From Achatina immaculata (taxonomy: Eukaryota > Mollusca > Gastropoda > Stylommatophora > Achatinidae), in assembly GCA_009760885.1 (NCBI GenBank), contig CM019713.1, positions 6,797,266 to 6,861,265 of the forward strand: a stretch of DNA of 64,000 bases, given 5' to 3'. This document shows positions 54,735 through 64,000 of this stretch, in pieces (position 1 is the stretch's first letter; each line of letters opens with the position of its first letter). The notes beneath the pieces are model-generated. The model was given only the letters and a program-made list of their open reading frames with translations. It was not told the origin of the DNA and ran no database searches. Made by a program: the position numbers and the translations under genes.

Positions 54735-55090
54735 TCGCGAACGAAAAACTCCCATAATCGCTCCACCAATTGTGACAATGAGTACCGCACAGAATGTTCA
54801 TCAATGATCCTTTCCATCAGTCCTTGCTGATGAGCCACTCAGTGGGTAGGCCAGTTTTGAAACTACAAAAGTCCAAAATGCGACACTAGTCAGCATCTCT
54901 CGATACGAACTCCGTAGCTAAGGCGCCAAGCTGAACCAGGACACACAAAGATCACCACAGCTCACCAGTGGCCGATTAGACGTAACGAAGAATCATTAAT
55001 GCTGTCAGCGAAGTTCACAGCTCACAATGGTGCCATAGCACTAAGCTCAGCAGCTCGGCGCACAGAACCTAACCTCTGTCTTGAAAGCAA
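54735..55090. repeat. Dispersed repeat family G, copy 2
   Basis: Aligns with 11785-12155 over about 350 bp, with many substitutions and small indels. Confidence 0.7.
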
Positions 55091-55850
55091 TGACGATACA
55101 GTTGCTATTTGACAAGTTCGTGCGTTCGCGCCACACTCAGTCAGACTTCGGAGAGCCACCACGGGTCACAAGCACTATCAACGGCCATCGCAGAAATGTA
55201 GATCCACATCGAATTTGATGTCAGTCGGGGTATCGCTTGTGGGAGAATGAAGCAGTCGAATATGACCTACCACCACCGCAGAACCGGAAGTAATTACTGA
55301 AACGTTGCCAAGTTACAACCTCTTGGGGGAGGGGAGGGGGCGCACCAGCCATCGCGTTTGAGAATCACTGAAATTAGACCATGTCTGCAACTGTTTTTTT
55401 TTACTGTTAACGTAACAACTCGCAAACAGAGAGGGGAAGACAAGACCAGTGTAGACATCTGAACTGAGTATGCTTGTGACGAGACAAGAATATAGACAAC
55501 ACAGTAAAGTCGTGAAAGATTCTTCAGTTTTTATAAAATAAACATAATGCAAACACATTTTCGTGACATCTGTTTATTTGTGGTTGCGTTTCGCTCCTGG
55601 CTGTCGAATTTTTAATGGTTCCATAATGGCTTTTCCGTGGTCACGGCTGTATAGGATTGTTTGTTCATAGGAAAGGAAACACTTATTTTAGTATTCTGTC
55701 GCAGGACAAGAAGAAGAAAAAAGTACACGGCAAATAAGAGCTCTCTAAGGGGAGAGAATAGATTAGGAACATTAGATATGGAAGAAAGGACCACTCAGAG
55801 TAAGCGATTTCGGGAATTGATTTAGTCAGAGTAAATAGATGCAAAAACAT
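55091..55850. other. Unassigned region
   Basis: Nothing recognised; short frames only. Confidence 0.5.
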
Positions 55851-55854
55851 CAAT

Positions 55855-57062
55855 CAAGTGCCGCGCCGCGTGTCATAGGCGATCATTGCTCTCCACAATT
55901 CCCTGTCTTTAGACTTGATTATGAGACCCGCCCGTGACTTTCTTCCTAGCCACACTGACAGCCCATCCAGTAACTTCTCTCTCTGTCTTCCTCTGTCTCT
56001 TCTTCCCTCAGTTGTTCCAGTTGCCACACTGTGTCCAACTTTCCTCTTCTCAGAAAATGTCCTACAAATCTTGCTTGTCTGCCTCTGATCTTTGCTGTAA
56101 TTTGCCTTTTAACTCTAGCCTCTCTTAAGACTTCTTCGTTGGTTTTCTTAGCTGTCCACGGTACCTTCAACATCCTTCTCATGAACCACATTTACATGGC
56201 CTCCGTTTCTCGCTGTACTCTCTTATTCATGGACCATGCTTTACATCCATAAAACAAAACTGGCTCGATGTAACATTTAAGTAATCGGAATCTTGTTTCC
56301 TTTGATATGGATCTTTTGCATAAGATGTTTCTCATTTACTGGAATGCTGAATTGGCCTGAGCACGTCTGCTTTTATTTCGTTGTGACATTTCCCATCAGC
56401 TGTTATAATCGTTCCTAAGTACTTGAATCTATCAACTTCTTTCAGATTTGTGTCATCGATGATAATGCTACATTTTGGTGGTATTCTTTTCTTTGAGATG
56501 ACCATAACTTCATTCTTCTTGTTATTCAGGCTGAGGCCTTTACTTATACTTTCACAAACCACAATGTTCAGAAGAGCCTGTAGCTCCCCTTCACTTTTAG
56601 CAATCAGAACTTTGTCGTCTGCATATCTTAAGTTGTTACGGTTGTACCTGCCAATTGATATTCTTGGCAAGCTCTCTGTATTTCTCATTATGTTTTCGCT
56701 GTACAAGGAGAAGAGGTCAGGAGATAGAACACATCCTTGTCTCACTCCCAATTTTATGTCTTGGAATGCTCCTGTTTGGTTCTCAAACTTCACTGCTGCT
56801 GATTGCTGCCAGTATATGTTTTTGATGAGTTTCAGATCTTTCCTATCTATATTGATGTCTTCCAGCATTCTTATAATGTCTGTGTGTCTCACTTTATCGA
56901 ATGCTTTACAGTAGTCTATGAAGCATAAGTATAGGTCCGTCTTTACTTCTATTGATCTTTCCATCAATGTTCTCAATATATATATATGGCATTACTTGTG
57001 TCTTTTCCTTGAACGAAGCCACACTGTTCTTCGGCGATTTCTGGTTTTATTTTACCCCTGAC
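55855..57062 (-). mobile_element. LINE-M, RT to 3' end
   Basis: Minus-strand LINE truncated at about 57062 upstream of the RT. Its start reads KPEIAEEQCGFVQGKDTSNA, where AIYIY has been disturbed by (TA)n (56977-56988). Then comes the 214-codon open frame, followed by WFMRRMLKVPWTAKKTNEEV (56130-56190), RFVGHFLRRGK and, near the end, ELWRAMIAYDTRRGT-like sequence to about 55860. Confidence 0.88.
56332..56976 (-). pseudogene. LINE-M reverse transcriptase, best-preserved frame
   Basis: 214 codons open. Visible motifs: LYLCFIDYCKAFDKVRHTDI (motif A with FxDxxKAFD), LIKNIYWQQSAAVKFEN, GVRQGCVLSPDLFSLY (motif B), NNLRYADDKVLIAKSEGEL (motif C, both catalytic Asp present), GLSLNNKKNEVMVI and VDRFKYLGTIITADGKCHNE. 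Of all LINE copies here it keeps the most complete palm domain. It still lacks the endonuclease and fingers, and the (TA)n just upstream shifts the frame. The first ATG (56974-56976) is internal to the parent ORF. Confidence 0.9.
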
Positions 57063-57395
57063 AAAAACATGCATTAATAATATCAGAGATGATTTAGAGA
57101 AGAAGCAGATGTAGGAAACGTGTGCTAATAACATCAGAGATGAAATAGAGGAGCAGGCGTAGAAAACGTGTGTTAATAATATCAGAGATGAAATAAAGAA
57201 GGAGCAGCTGTAGGAAACGTGGTGTTAAAAACATCAGAGATGAATTAGAGAAGGAGCAGATGTAGGAAACTGGTGTTAATAACATCAGAGATGAAATAGA
57301 GAAGGAGCAGATGTAGGAAATGTATATTAATACTATCAGAGATGAAATAGAGGAGGACTAGATGTTGTGAACGTGCATTAATAACATCAGAGACC
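57062..57395. repeat. ~51-bp minisatellite
   Basis: Six to seven units of 'taataacatcagagatgaa' + 'atagagaaggagcagatg' + 'taggaaacgtgt', 48-54 bp apart (57082, 57133, 57181, 57233). It abuts the truncated end of LINE-M. Confidence 0.93.
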
Positions 57396-57397
57396 AT

Positions 57398-57520
57398 GGG
57401 CGTTCCAGTTGCCCAGCTGTAGGTTCGGCTGCTTGGCTCCTTCTAGAGCTGGGAAAGAAAAACGACTAGGCACGATGCTGACCACACCACCTTCTGTTAT
57501 GCCGGCTAGTCACAGAAAAT
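57398..57520 (+). mobile_element. SINE family E, body without head
   Basis: 'cagttgcccagctgtagg', 'agctgggaaagaaaaacg' and 'caccttctgttatgccggct' match the minus-strand copy at 16.19 kb (first block) and the 43.5 kb copy (last block). It links those two into one family. Confidence 0.65.
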
Positions 57521-57594
57521 ATGAGCACCCAAGCCATATCTCCCAGGTTCCATTGTACCACGTTAGAGCTGCCTTCACTTTTCTTAACATTAAA

Positions 57595-57835
57595 ATGTTA
57601 GCTCAGTAGTTAGGTGCTACCGGGTTCACGCCAAGCACTGGTACCAACACACACACACACACAAGGCTCCGGGGTCCATCCAGCCTCTAAAAATGGATAC
57701 CAGAGAAATCTTGGAAGATAAATCCGGCCAGGTGTGATACTTATCACATGACACTTTCGTGTGCCCAAGGTCTTGTAAATACGGGCCTTAATATGCCTTA
57801 ATGGCATGGAAACGGGGATTTTACCTTTACTATTA
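57595..57835 (+). mobile_element. SINE family A, near full length
   Basis: A-box-like ttagctcagtagttagg and B-box-like gggttcacgcc have lost the segment between them. Then a (CA)n run (57649-57663) and the standard body and tail ending 'atggcatggaaacggggatt' with 'ttacc'. Confidence 0.85.
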
Positions 57836-58425
57836 AAAAAAACGCCACAGAAGAAATCGCCCCTTTAATGTGGAATTAAAATGGAAATGCCCAGAAGGCC
57901 ACAGAACATAAAAACACAGAGAAACTTAAGAGAAATATGTGGAAAAGACTGGAAAGATTTGTAAATGCGAGAAGTTTGATCAAAGGCTTGTCTGAGTGGT
58001 CAGAGTGTGTACTTTTATCTCCACAAGGAAAGACGTGAGTAATGCATTACCGGACTTTCCTTTTAATAAAATCATCCCGGAATAATCTCTTTCGATGATC
58101 TGTTGGCGAGACGCCTACCTCTAAAGCTTGACTGTCTTTATAAAACTTCAATTACGGTAACTCACGCCTAGGAGGATCTTCCTACGCTGTACAAAACTTA
58201 AGCTAGAAAACATACACAAATGTTCACACACATAACAACAGTGTTTCTGTTCAATGTTTTCTAGATTAATAAGATAATCGTGACCATATTAGGAGTTTAT
58301 TTTTTTAAAAGCACTATTCTGATATCAAAATTTTCTGGAACAAAAAATAATAATAAAGAAACATTTTGGCACGAAAAAAAGAAATTGATAAGACAGTATC
58401 GTTAAATTGGAAAACGTTGTATTCT
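57836..58425. other. Unassigned, possible old tRNA-SINE head
   Basis: 'ggcttgtctgagtggtcag' at 57985-58003 looks like an A box, but no convincing B box follows. Nothing else recognised. Confidence 0.35.
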
Positions 58426-58426
58426 C

Positions 58427-58669
58427 AAAACTCTTTCAGCTCCAAAGTAACACTGACAGTGCTGGTAGATCTAGGACACCCATGCGAATCAGTGCTAATG
58501 GTGATATTTTGACAAATTGCAAATCAAATGAAAAGCAGTACATTACTAACCCAAGCCATATTTTTTTAAAAGTATAAAGTAAACTCTTTCTAAGTTCTTT
58601 CAACCAGAATCTATCATCAGAAGTTATTCTAGTAGAGCGCGGAAATGAATTCAGGGATGGAAGAGTTAA
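58427..58669. mobile_element. TTAA-type MITE, copy 4
   Basis: The left end has CTCTTTC then gctcc with aaaa in place of TTAA. The right end is gggatggaagagttaa. The interior shows 'atgaaaagcagtacattact' and 'tctagtagagcgcgg'. Size 243 bp, as in copy 1. Confidence 0.8.
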
Positions 58670-58764
58670 GATTCACCATCAGCTTCTTCTGGTCGTGCTT
58701 GTTCATGTAACAGCGCCAAGAGAGGACAGGGCGGGCAGTAACAATAGAGTGACAGTTTAACAAA

Positions 58765-59055
58765 GACCCTCTAATGTCTTTTGTCCTCAGAGTGGACGTG
58801 GCTACCCCATTCTCTCTCGCTCTCTCCGCTCCACGTCAGTCGGGAATTGGTCGTCACTGCTTTCCACAACCACCTGTCCTTTGCTCTTTCTTTATGCTGT
58901 GTTTTGGACTGTGCTCCGTGCCACTCCTTTAATCCGTCAAGTATTTTTTTTCTTTTTTCTCCCTCTTCCCTTTGTCCCTCCATCCCCCCCCCCATTCTTC
59001 TAAAAATATTACCTACAATTCTGGATTGCCGTGTTCTGAATAATTTTGCCATAAT
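58765..59055 (-). pseudogene. LINE 3' fragment
   Basis: The minus strand reads SRIVGNIFRRMGGGMEGQRE, KKILDGLKEWHGAQSKTQHK and ERAKDRWLWKAVTTNSRLTW, the last ~80 residues of a LINE C-terminal domain (GNIxRR ... YLDGLKEW ... DRxxWR). A 93-codon frame; lower-complexity GGG/GAGA region within. Confidence 0.75.
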
Positions 59056-59355
59056 TTATTACTTCATGTTACATCAGATTTAATAGTGTGACCTCTAGAC
59101 TCCATCTGATTGGTCAGTAGGTGACCCTGATGATTCAATCTCAGTCACGATTATAGACTTAAGATTAAAAAACTCGAGGTCAGGTAGTGGTGACCAGTGA
59201 AGTGTAAGACTGTAAACGAACCTGTGAGAAATGTAGGCTGGAAATTAAGAAAAAAGTTCCTAATTAAGATTCTATGATATTTTACGCATTCTATCGGGCA
59301 GATATTATCAGAAAAGTATCTTCGCTCACTTTTAAGCTCGTCATTTTATAATTCA
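59056..59355. other. Unassigned region
   Basis: Nothing recognised. Confidence 0.5.
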
Positions 59356-59357
59356 GA

Positions 59358-59612
59358 ATCAGTGCATGAAAGCTACTAAATGAAATGTTATCAGTGCATG
59401 AAAGCTACTAAATGAAATCTTATCAGTGCATGAAAGCTACTAAATGAAATCTTATCAGTGCATGAAAGCTACTAAATGAAATCTTATCAGTGCATGAAAG
59501 CTACTAAATGAAATCTTATCAGTGCATGAAAGCTACTAAATGAAATATTATCAGTGCATGAAAGCTACTAAATGAAATATTATCAGTGCATGAAAGCTAC
59601 TAAATGAAATCT
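59358..59612. repeat. 32-bp minisatellite
   Basis: Eight almost identical units of 'atcagtgcatgaaagct' + 'actaaatgaaatctt', starting at 59358, 59390 and so on. The high identity indicates recent expansion. Confidence 0.97.
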
Positions 59613-59942
59613 TATATTTTATGTGTTGAGTAAAACCCTCGAGCATCTGTCGGGCGATGGATAAATAAATACATTTTTTAAGCTGTCAAAAGAGTATTAC
59701 TAGTTGATATTACTACCAGTCACAGAGCGGCTGAAAGAGTGGACGTACATAATAACGTCAATAAATAAACGTGAACAATAATCGAAGAATATTTTAACCT
59801 GCGAAAAATAAGAATTCATAACAACTATACAAAACTGATATAGCGCACAAACTGGCTTTTCCGGCGATACTTTCAGTGGCTATTTTGAGGCTGAGAGATT
59901 AATGGCCGCGTTTCTGTAGCAGTTGCCACACTTTATACAGGC
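59613..59942. other. Unassigned region
   Basis: Nothing recognised. Confidence 0.5.
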
Positions 59943-59944
59943 TT

Positions 59945-60240
59945 ATCATCATCATCATCAGGTGCCGCGCCGAGTGGCGTTGGCTATTATGCTTCTCCAG
60001 AGTACATGATCCTTCATGCAGGCCATCAGCTCAGTTGGTGATCTCCTCTCACGCCATCCTGTCAGACTGTCAAGTATCATTTCTCTTGGTCTTCTTCTTG
60101 ATCTTCTTCTATTTTTCCTGTTGTTATAGTATTTTCAATGCCCCCTCTTCTCATTGCATGTGCTATGAAAGTACATTGTCTCTCTCTTATCTTTTTGACA
60201 AGGTTTTTTTTGTCTCTCCAGCTCGTCTCCAGTATACAGG
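59945..60240 (-). pseudogene. LINE 3' fragment with (ATG)n tail
   Basis: The minus strand, after shifts, ends PTELMACMKDHVLWRSIIAN then ATRRGT, two stops and (ATG)n (plus 59946-59961). WRSIIANATRRGT is the same ending as DASKHGT at 7.8 kb and YDTRRGT at 55.86 kb, so these three belong to related LINEs. Confidence 0.8.
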
Positions 60241-60289
60241 CTGGGTTTACTAATTATGTCCTTGGTTTAAAAAAAAAACGAAAAAACAA

Positions 60290-60385
60290 AACCAAATACT
60301 GGAATCAGTCGTGATTCGAACCCACACCTCCTGGATAAGAAACCGATCTTCATAGCTCACGATCACACAGCTCTGGTTCCTAAAC
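60290..60385 (-). mobile_element. tRNA-like SINE head (family D)
   Basis: The minus strand has B box GGTTCGAATCAC (plus 60311-60322) after an A-box-like region, then a T-rich stretch. A single copy in this window. Acceptor pairing is absent. Confidence 0.55.
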
Positions 60386-60690
60386 AATATTTCTTTTAAC
60401 AGTGCTGCAAACCATCCATCTATCGCTCTCCCTTTCTTCATCATGAGATAAATGCATCATTACGCGACTGCCTAAATCAATTCCCGGGCATGTTTGCGCT
60501 GAACTCTTCGGCCATAACGTTAGGCAGTGACAGGTGTCTGATTAAATCTTGGAAGATAAATAAGACTTGAAATGGTTAACAAACAAACACACACACACAC
60601 ACACACATATACATGCACAAAAGAGAGCTAACAACAAAGAAGAAAAACAGGCATACATTCAAACAATGATTTACTGTGGCCTTCGCGGTA
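60386..60690. other. Unassigned, with (CA)n
   Basis: (CA)n at 60585-60606. Nothing else recognised. Confidence 0.55.
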
Positions 60691-60701
60691 GCTACTGAAC
60701 C

Positions 60702-61006
60702 CTTCCTTCCTTTGCATGTCCCTTGCGGAACTTTGCCTCCCAAACAGCACTCCTGTAGGCCTCTCGGTTGTGAGCAAGATGGCCTGCTGCTGCTGCATCC
60801 ATTTCCAGATCGTCAACGATGTCTTGCAGCCATCTTCGTTTCGGTCTTCCTCTTTTTCTTTTTCCCATTATGTATCCTTCCAATACGGTCTTCTCTAAAT
60901 TATCATGACGTTTAATGTGTCCAAAATATTTAAGTTTTCTCTCTTTAATCCTCTTTACTAGCCAGCCTTCTTCAATATTAAGCTCTTGTAGTATAGATAT
61001 ATTTGT
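60702..61006 (-). mobile_element. LINE-K insertion with 11-bp target duplication
   Basis: A 5'-truncated, 305-bp minus-strand copy: NISILQELNIEEGWLVKRIK, ERKLKYFGHIKRHDNLEK, RRWLQDIVDDLEMDAAAAGH and AYRSAVWEAKFRKGHAKEG, with a (GGAA)n-like tail. GCTACTGAACC flanks it exactly at 60691-60701 and 61007-61017. Its coding frame is undamaged across the whole fragment. Confidence 0.94.
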
Positions 61007-61017
61007 GCTACTGAACC

Positions 61018-62044
61018 AGTGATTGTAAATTCTGCGGTCAGAAAACACAATCTCGTAGGAGGAAATATAAATGGATAAAGTAATTTCCGTGGCATAGGAC
61101 AATTAAATTATTCATCAAATCGGCCTCTTTTTCTTTAACCCCACTCTAGAGACAAGGCATTTCTCATATCTCGACCTTTTGCTTTATATAGATATATATA
61201 TATATATACATATTTAAATATCCAGCACTGGAGACTAGACGTTTCTCACATCTCGATCTTTTTTTTTCTTTCCCTGCTAATCTCTTTCGAAAGAAATACT
61301 CGCACTTTCTAGTTGCTTCTAGAACTTAAGTAGAGGCTACGGTAGTGACAGTTTGAAACCAGGTATTTTAATACTGGAACCGCGTTTTACACACATTATA
61401 GAAGCATTCAGGCAAATTACGGCGTATAGCTACAGTCTTCGGGCTAATGTTGAAGATTATTCATCTAAGAGCACACATTGTCGATACTTTTATCTCCGCT
61501 ATATGATGTGTTCAATACCCCCCCCCCCCTCTCTGCTTACCCCCTCTGCGTCATTGATTTACGTTTCAAGACGAAAGCTTGTTGAAGCCGTGTTTGCGAC
61601 ATCCGGGAGAGGGGGAAAAAAAGCACACAAGAACTGGCTTGAGAGTATAAGAGGTAGAAGAATCGAGAACTTAATAAGCGAACTTAACAGTTCAAGCTTC
61701 CGTTATCGTGGAGTTTGTTGTTTTTTTTTTTTTCTATAGAGCTATAGAATCCCTGGAGACGGTAAATGTTCACGTGTTATTTCCCTTGTTTCTTGATCAG
61801 ATGGTCGGTGTATATTGCTCGTATGTCAAAATTCTGAAACTTATTCCCTCACGTAGGGTCAGGCAGACGCAATCCACTTTTTTGTTTATCGGGAAAGTTC
61901 ATTGGGTAAGCTTTGGTCTCCATCTTTGTTTATATGATATTTTTTTTGGTTTTTTGTTTGTCTTTTATCTCTGTTTTGTTTATCGAATACCGCCTTGGTT
62001 GGATAGGTTTTGCTCTTTGTCTTTCTTTTTATCGAAGAAGTTTT
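61018..62044. other. Unassigned region
   Basis: (TA)n at 61190-61209. 'catttctcatatctcgaccttt' (61160-61181) recurs at 61239-61262 as an ~80-bp spaced imperfect duplication. C-run at 61520-61530. The 128-codon frame (61353-61739) crosses that C-run and has no known domain. Confidence 0.5.
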
Positions 62045-62990
62045 AGTTTTTAATTTATCCAATAGGTTTTGGGCCTTCGTCTTTGTTTTATCGGATAATC
62101 TTGGTCTTTGTTTTATCTGATAAGTTTTGGGCTTTCGTCTTTGTTTTATCTGATACTTTCTGATCTTTCTTTTATCTGATAAGTTTTGGGCTTTCGTCTT
62201 TGTTTTATCTGATACGTTTTGGTCTTTGTTTTATCGGATACGTTTTGATCTTTGTTTTATCTGATAAGTTTTGGGCTTTCGTCTTTGCTTTATCTGATAA
62301 GTTTTGGGCTTTCGTCTTTGTTTTATCTGATAAGTTTTTGGCCTTCGTCTTTGTTTTAACTGATAAGTTTTGGGCTTTCGTCTTTGTTTTATCTGATAAG
62401 TTTTGGGCTTTCGTCTTTGTTTTTTCTGATAAGTTTTGGGTCCTCGTCTTTATTTTATCGGATACGTTCTGATCTTTGTTTTATCTGATAAGTTTTAGGC
62501 TTTCGTCTTTGCTTTATCTGATAAGTTTTGGGCTTTCGTCTTTGTTTTATCTGATAAGTTTTTGGCCTTCGTCTTTGTTTTAACTGATAAGTTTTGGGCT
62601 TTCGTCTTTGTTTTATCTGATAAGTTTTGGGCCTTCGTCTTTGTTTTATCTGATAAGTTTTGGGCTTTCGTCTTTGTTTTTTCTGATAAGTTTTGGGTCC
62701 TCGTCTTTATTTTATCGGATACGTTCTGATCTTTGTTTTATCTGATAAGTTTTGGGCTTTCGTCTTTATTTTATCGGATACGTTTTGGTCTTCATTTTTG
62801 TTTATTGGATAAATATTGATCCCTTTCATCTTTTATCGGAAACGTTTTTGGTCTAAATTCATCGGGTAAGCTTTGATCTTCACCTTTTTTATCGGATAAG
62901 TTTGATCTCCACTTTTATTTATCGGATAAGTTTGGTCTTCCGCCTTTGTTTATCGGATACCGCTATGATCCCCGTCTTTCCTTATCAGAT
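62045..62990. repeat. 33-bp satellite with higher-order structure
   Basis: Units of 'ttttatctgataagttttgg' + 'gctttcgtctttg'. The block from gatc at 62247 is repeated from 62471 (224 bp later) with the same variant monomers in order, e.g. gcttta, tttggcc, taactg, ttttctg, gggtcct, tatcgg. Edge units (62045-62160, 62790-62990) are more diverged. The plus frame 62200-62472 repeats FVFVLSDKFWA and is repeat translation. Confidence 0.93.
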
Positions 62991-64000
62991 AAGTTTTGAT
63001 TCCAGCTATAATAAGGTACTCTGGTAAACTTTATGCTGTTTTAACTTGAATCATCCACTTAACCGTCTGATGTAAACCATGGGGCAGATTTAAAAAACAG
63101 CAACAACAAGAAGTCAAATCGTCCAGTCTCGCCCTCCATATGGCTCATTTCTCAAAGGGGTAAGACTTGACCCTATGCCTTTAGACGAAGAAAAGCACAC
63201 AGTTTTTTTTTAGTTATTCTTCTTCTCCTGCTTTTCGCACCCCGGAAAGAGAGATGGTTAAAATGCGTCACTGTTTACATTCAAGGCTGCTGTATCTGCT
63301 CCTTTCAGTCCGACATATCCGCTTTCGGCATGGCTTATTTTTTTTAGAACCAGAGTTGCCTTCCCATCTTTATTCAACAGTTCAGACTGCAGTCTAGTAC
63401 TGGGGAAGGGGAGTTGGGGTTCGATAGAAGGAAAATATGGTCTTAAAATTCTTTAACAATTATATCTGTGAATGCCTTTGCTTTCCACTCCTCCCTCCTC
63501 CATTCCACCCCCAACCCCCCACACCTCAATCAACTCCATCCCGCATCCTCTTCTACACTCCTCCACCAACACCACCAACAGATCGTTTTCAAGTTATACA
63601 AAAACCAATTCCACACGTTAACGCTACATCTATATTGTATACTTTCTCTTATTTGTTGGCGCTACATCTCTGTTCTATATTTTCTCTTATTTGTATACCT
63701 AAGGCTGTTTTCTGCATTATGTTTACTTCATTTTGCTTTGAAGACTGTCTGTATCTGCGGATAAAAACCGGCCATAAACGGGACCATCAAATTTCAAAAG
63801 ACAAAAATTATGCCAGCAGATAAAACAAGGATGTGTTGACGTTTTTACTCGCTCGTGTCTGATTCCACATTTTGTTTGGCTGATTTTCATTAGCTAAAAT
63901 GTTTGTAATATTTTTCTCCTATTTTTTTTTAACCTGGCTTTCTGGCGGCCTCTCTATTCTATAAACCAGACTGCTAATTCAGTGATTGCTAAATTTGGTT
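62991..64000. other. Unassigned region
   Basis: C-rich stretch at 63485-63590. The 128-codon frame 63437-63823 runs through it without a recognisable domain. No other feature seen. Confidence 0.5.

Noticed and set aside
61353..61739. 128-codon plus-strand ORF
   Set aside because: It crosses a C-run and a poly-T run and shows no motif.
62200..62472. 90-codon hydrophobic repeat ORF (FVFVLSDKFWA)
   Set aside because: Looks like a membrane protein but is one frame of the 33-bp satellite; adjacent units break it.

Overview
This 64 kb window is intergenic DNA from an animal genome, and I found no intact host gene in it. Codon-rich stretches are all decayed transposon proteins. The rest is tRNA-derived SINEs, small inverted-repeat elements, about twenty minisatellite or satellite arrays, and unassigned AT-rich sequence. 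There are no operons, no ribosome-binding-site layout, and many long homopolymer runs, so it is eukaryotic. The mix of non-LTR retrotransposons with an APE-type endonuclease (a type often annotated 'craniofacial development protein 2-like' in invertebrates), tRNA-SINEs, hAT and pogo/Tigger transposases suits an invertebrate, perhaps a mollusc or another lophotrochozoan. I cannot fix the species from this sequence.

Layout. 0-5.3 kb: two related 53/54-bp satellites and a 24-bp minisatellite. 6.5-11.6 kb: several LINE remnants, one holding a nested LINE tail and ending at a TTAA-type MITE. 11.8-17 kb: dispersed repeats, SINE heads, two minisatellites and a hAT transposon bounded by a perfect 8-bp target duplication (14346-16111). 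17.0-21.3 kb: the longest LINE (endonuclease to C-terminus), split by a younger LINE with its own target duplication. 21.4-23.5 kb: a pogo/Tigger transposase pseudogene followed by a 33-bp array. 25.5-26.3 kb: a MITE split by a fold-back element with a 13-bp target duplication. 27.9-36.7 kb: a minisatellite, SINE, LINE and RNase H pieces, a second hAT copy on the minus strand, and another LINE. 37.8-43.2 kb: two 39-bp arrays and a ~70-bp array. 43.5-47.3 kb: SINEs in opposite orientations around a LINE. 48.3-53.5 kb: minisatellites, a mirror-ordered compound microsatellite and a LINE insertion with a perfect 15-bp target duplication. 54.7-61.0 kb: a LINE with a 214-codon open reverse transcriptase segment, SINEs, a MITE and four LINE tails. 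62-62.8 kb: a 33-bp array with higher-order structure.

The sequences form layers rather than a pathway. Old degenerate LINE, hAT and Tigger copies serve as targets for younger LINE tails, MITEs and fold-back elements. Simple repeats arise at LINE 3' tails and inside the reverse transcriptase coding region. Long 'ORFs' over tandem arrays come from repeat periods divisible by three or from purine-rich strands, and I do not treat them as genes. I saw no undescribed multi-gene system. The most informative observations are the precisely bounded insertions, the two copies of one hAT family, the TTAA MITE family and the recently active LINE subfamily.
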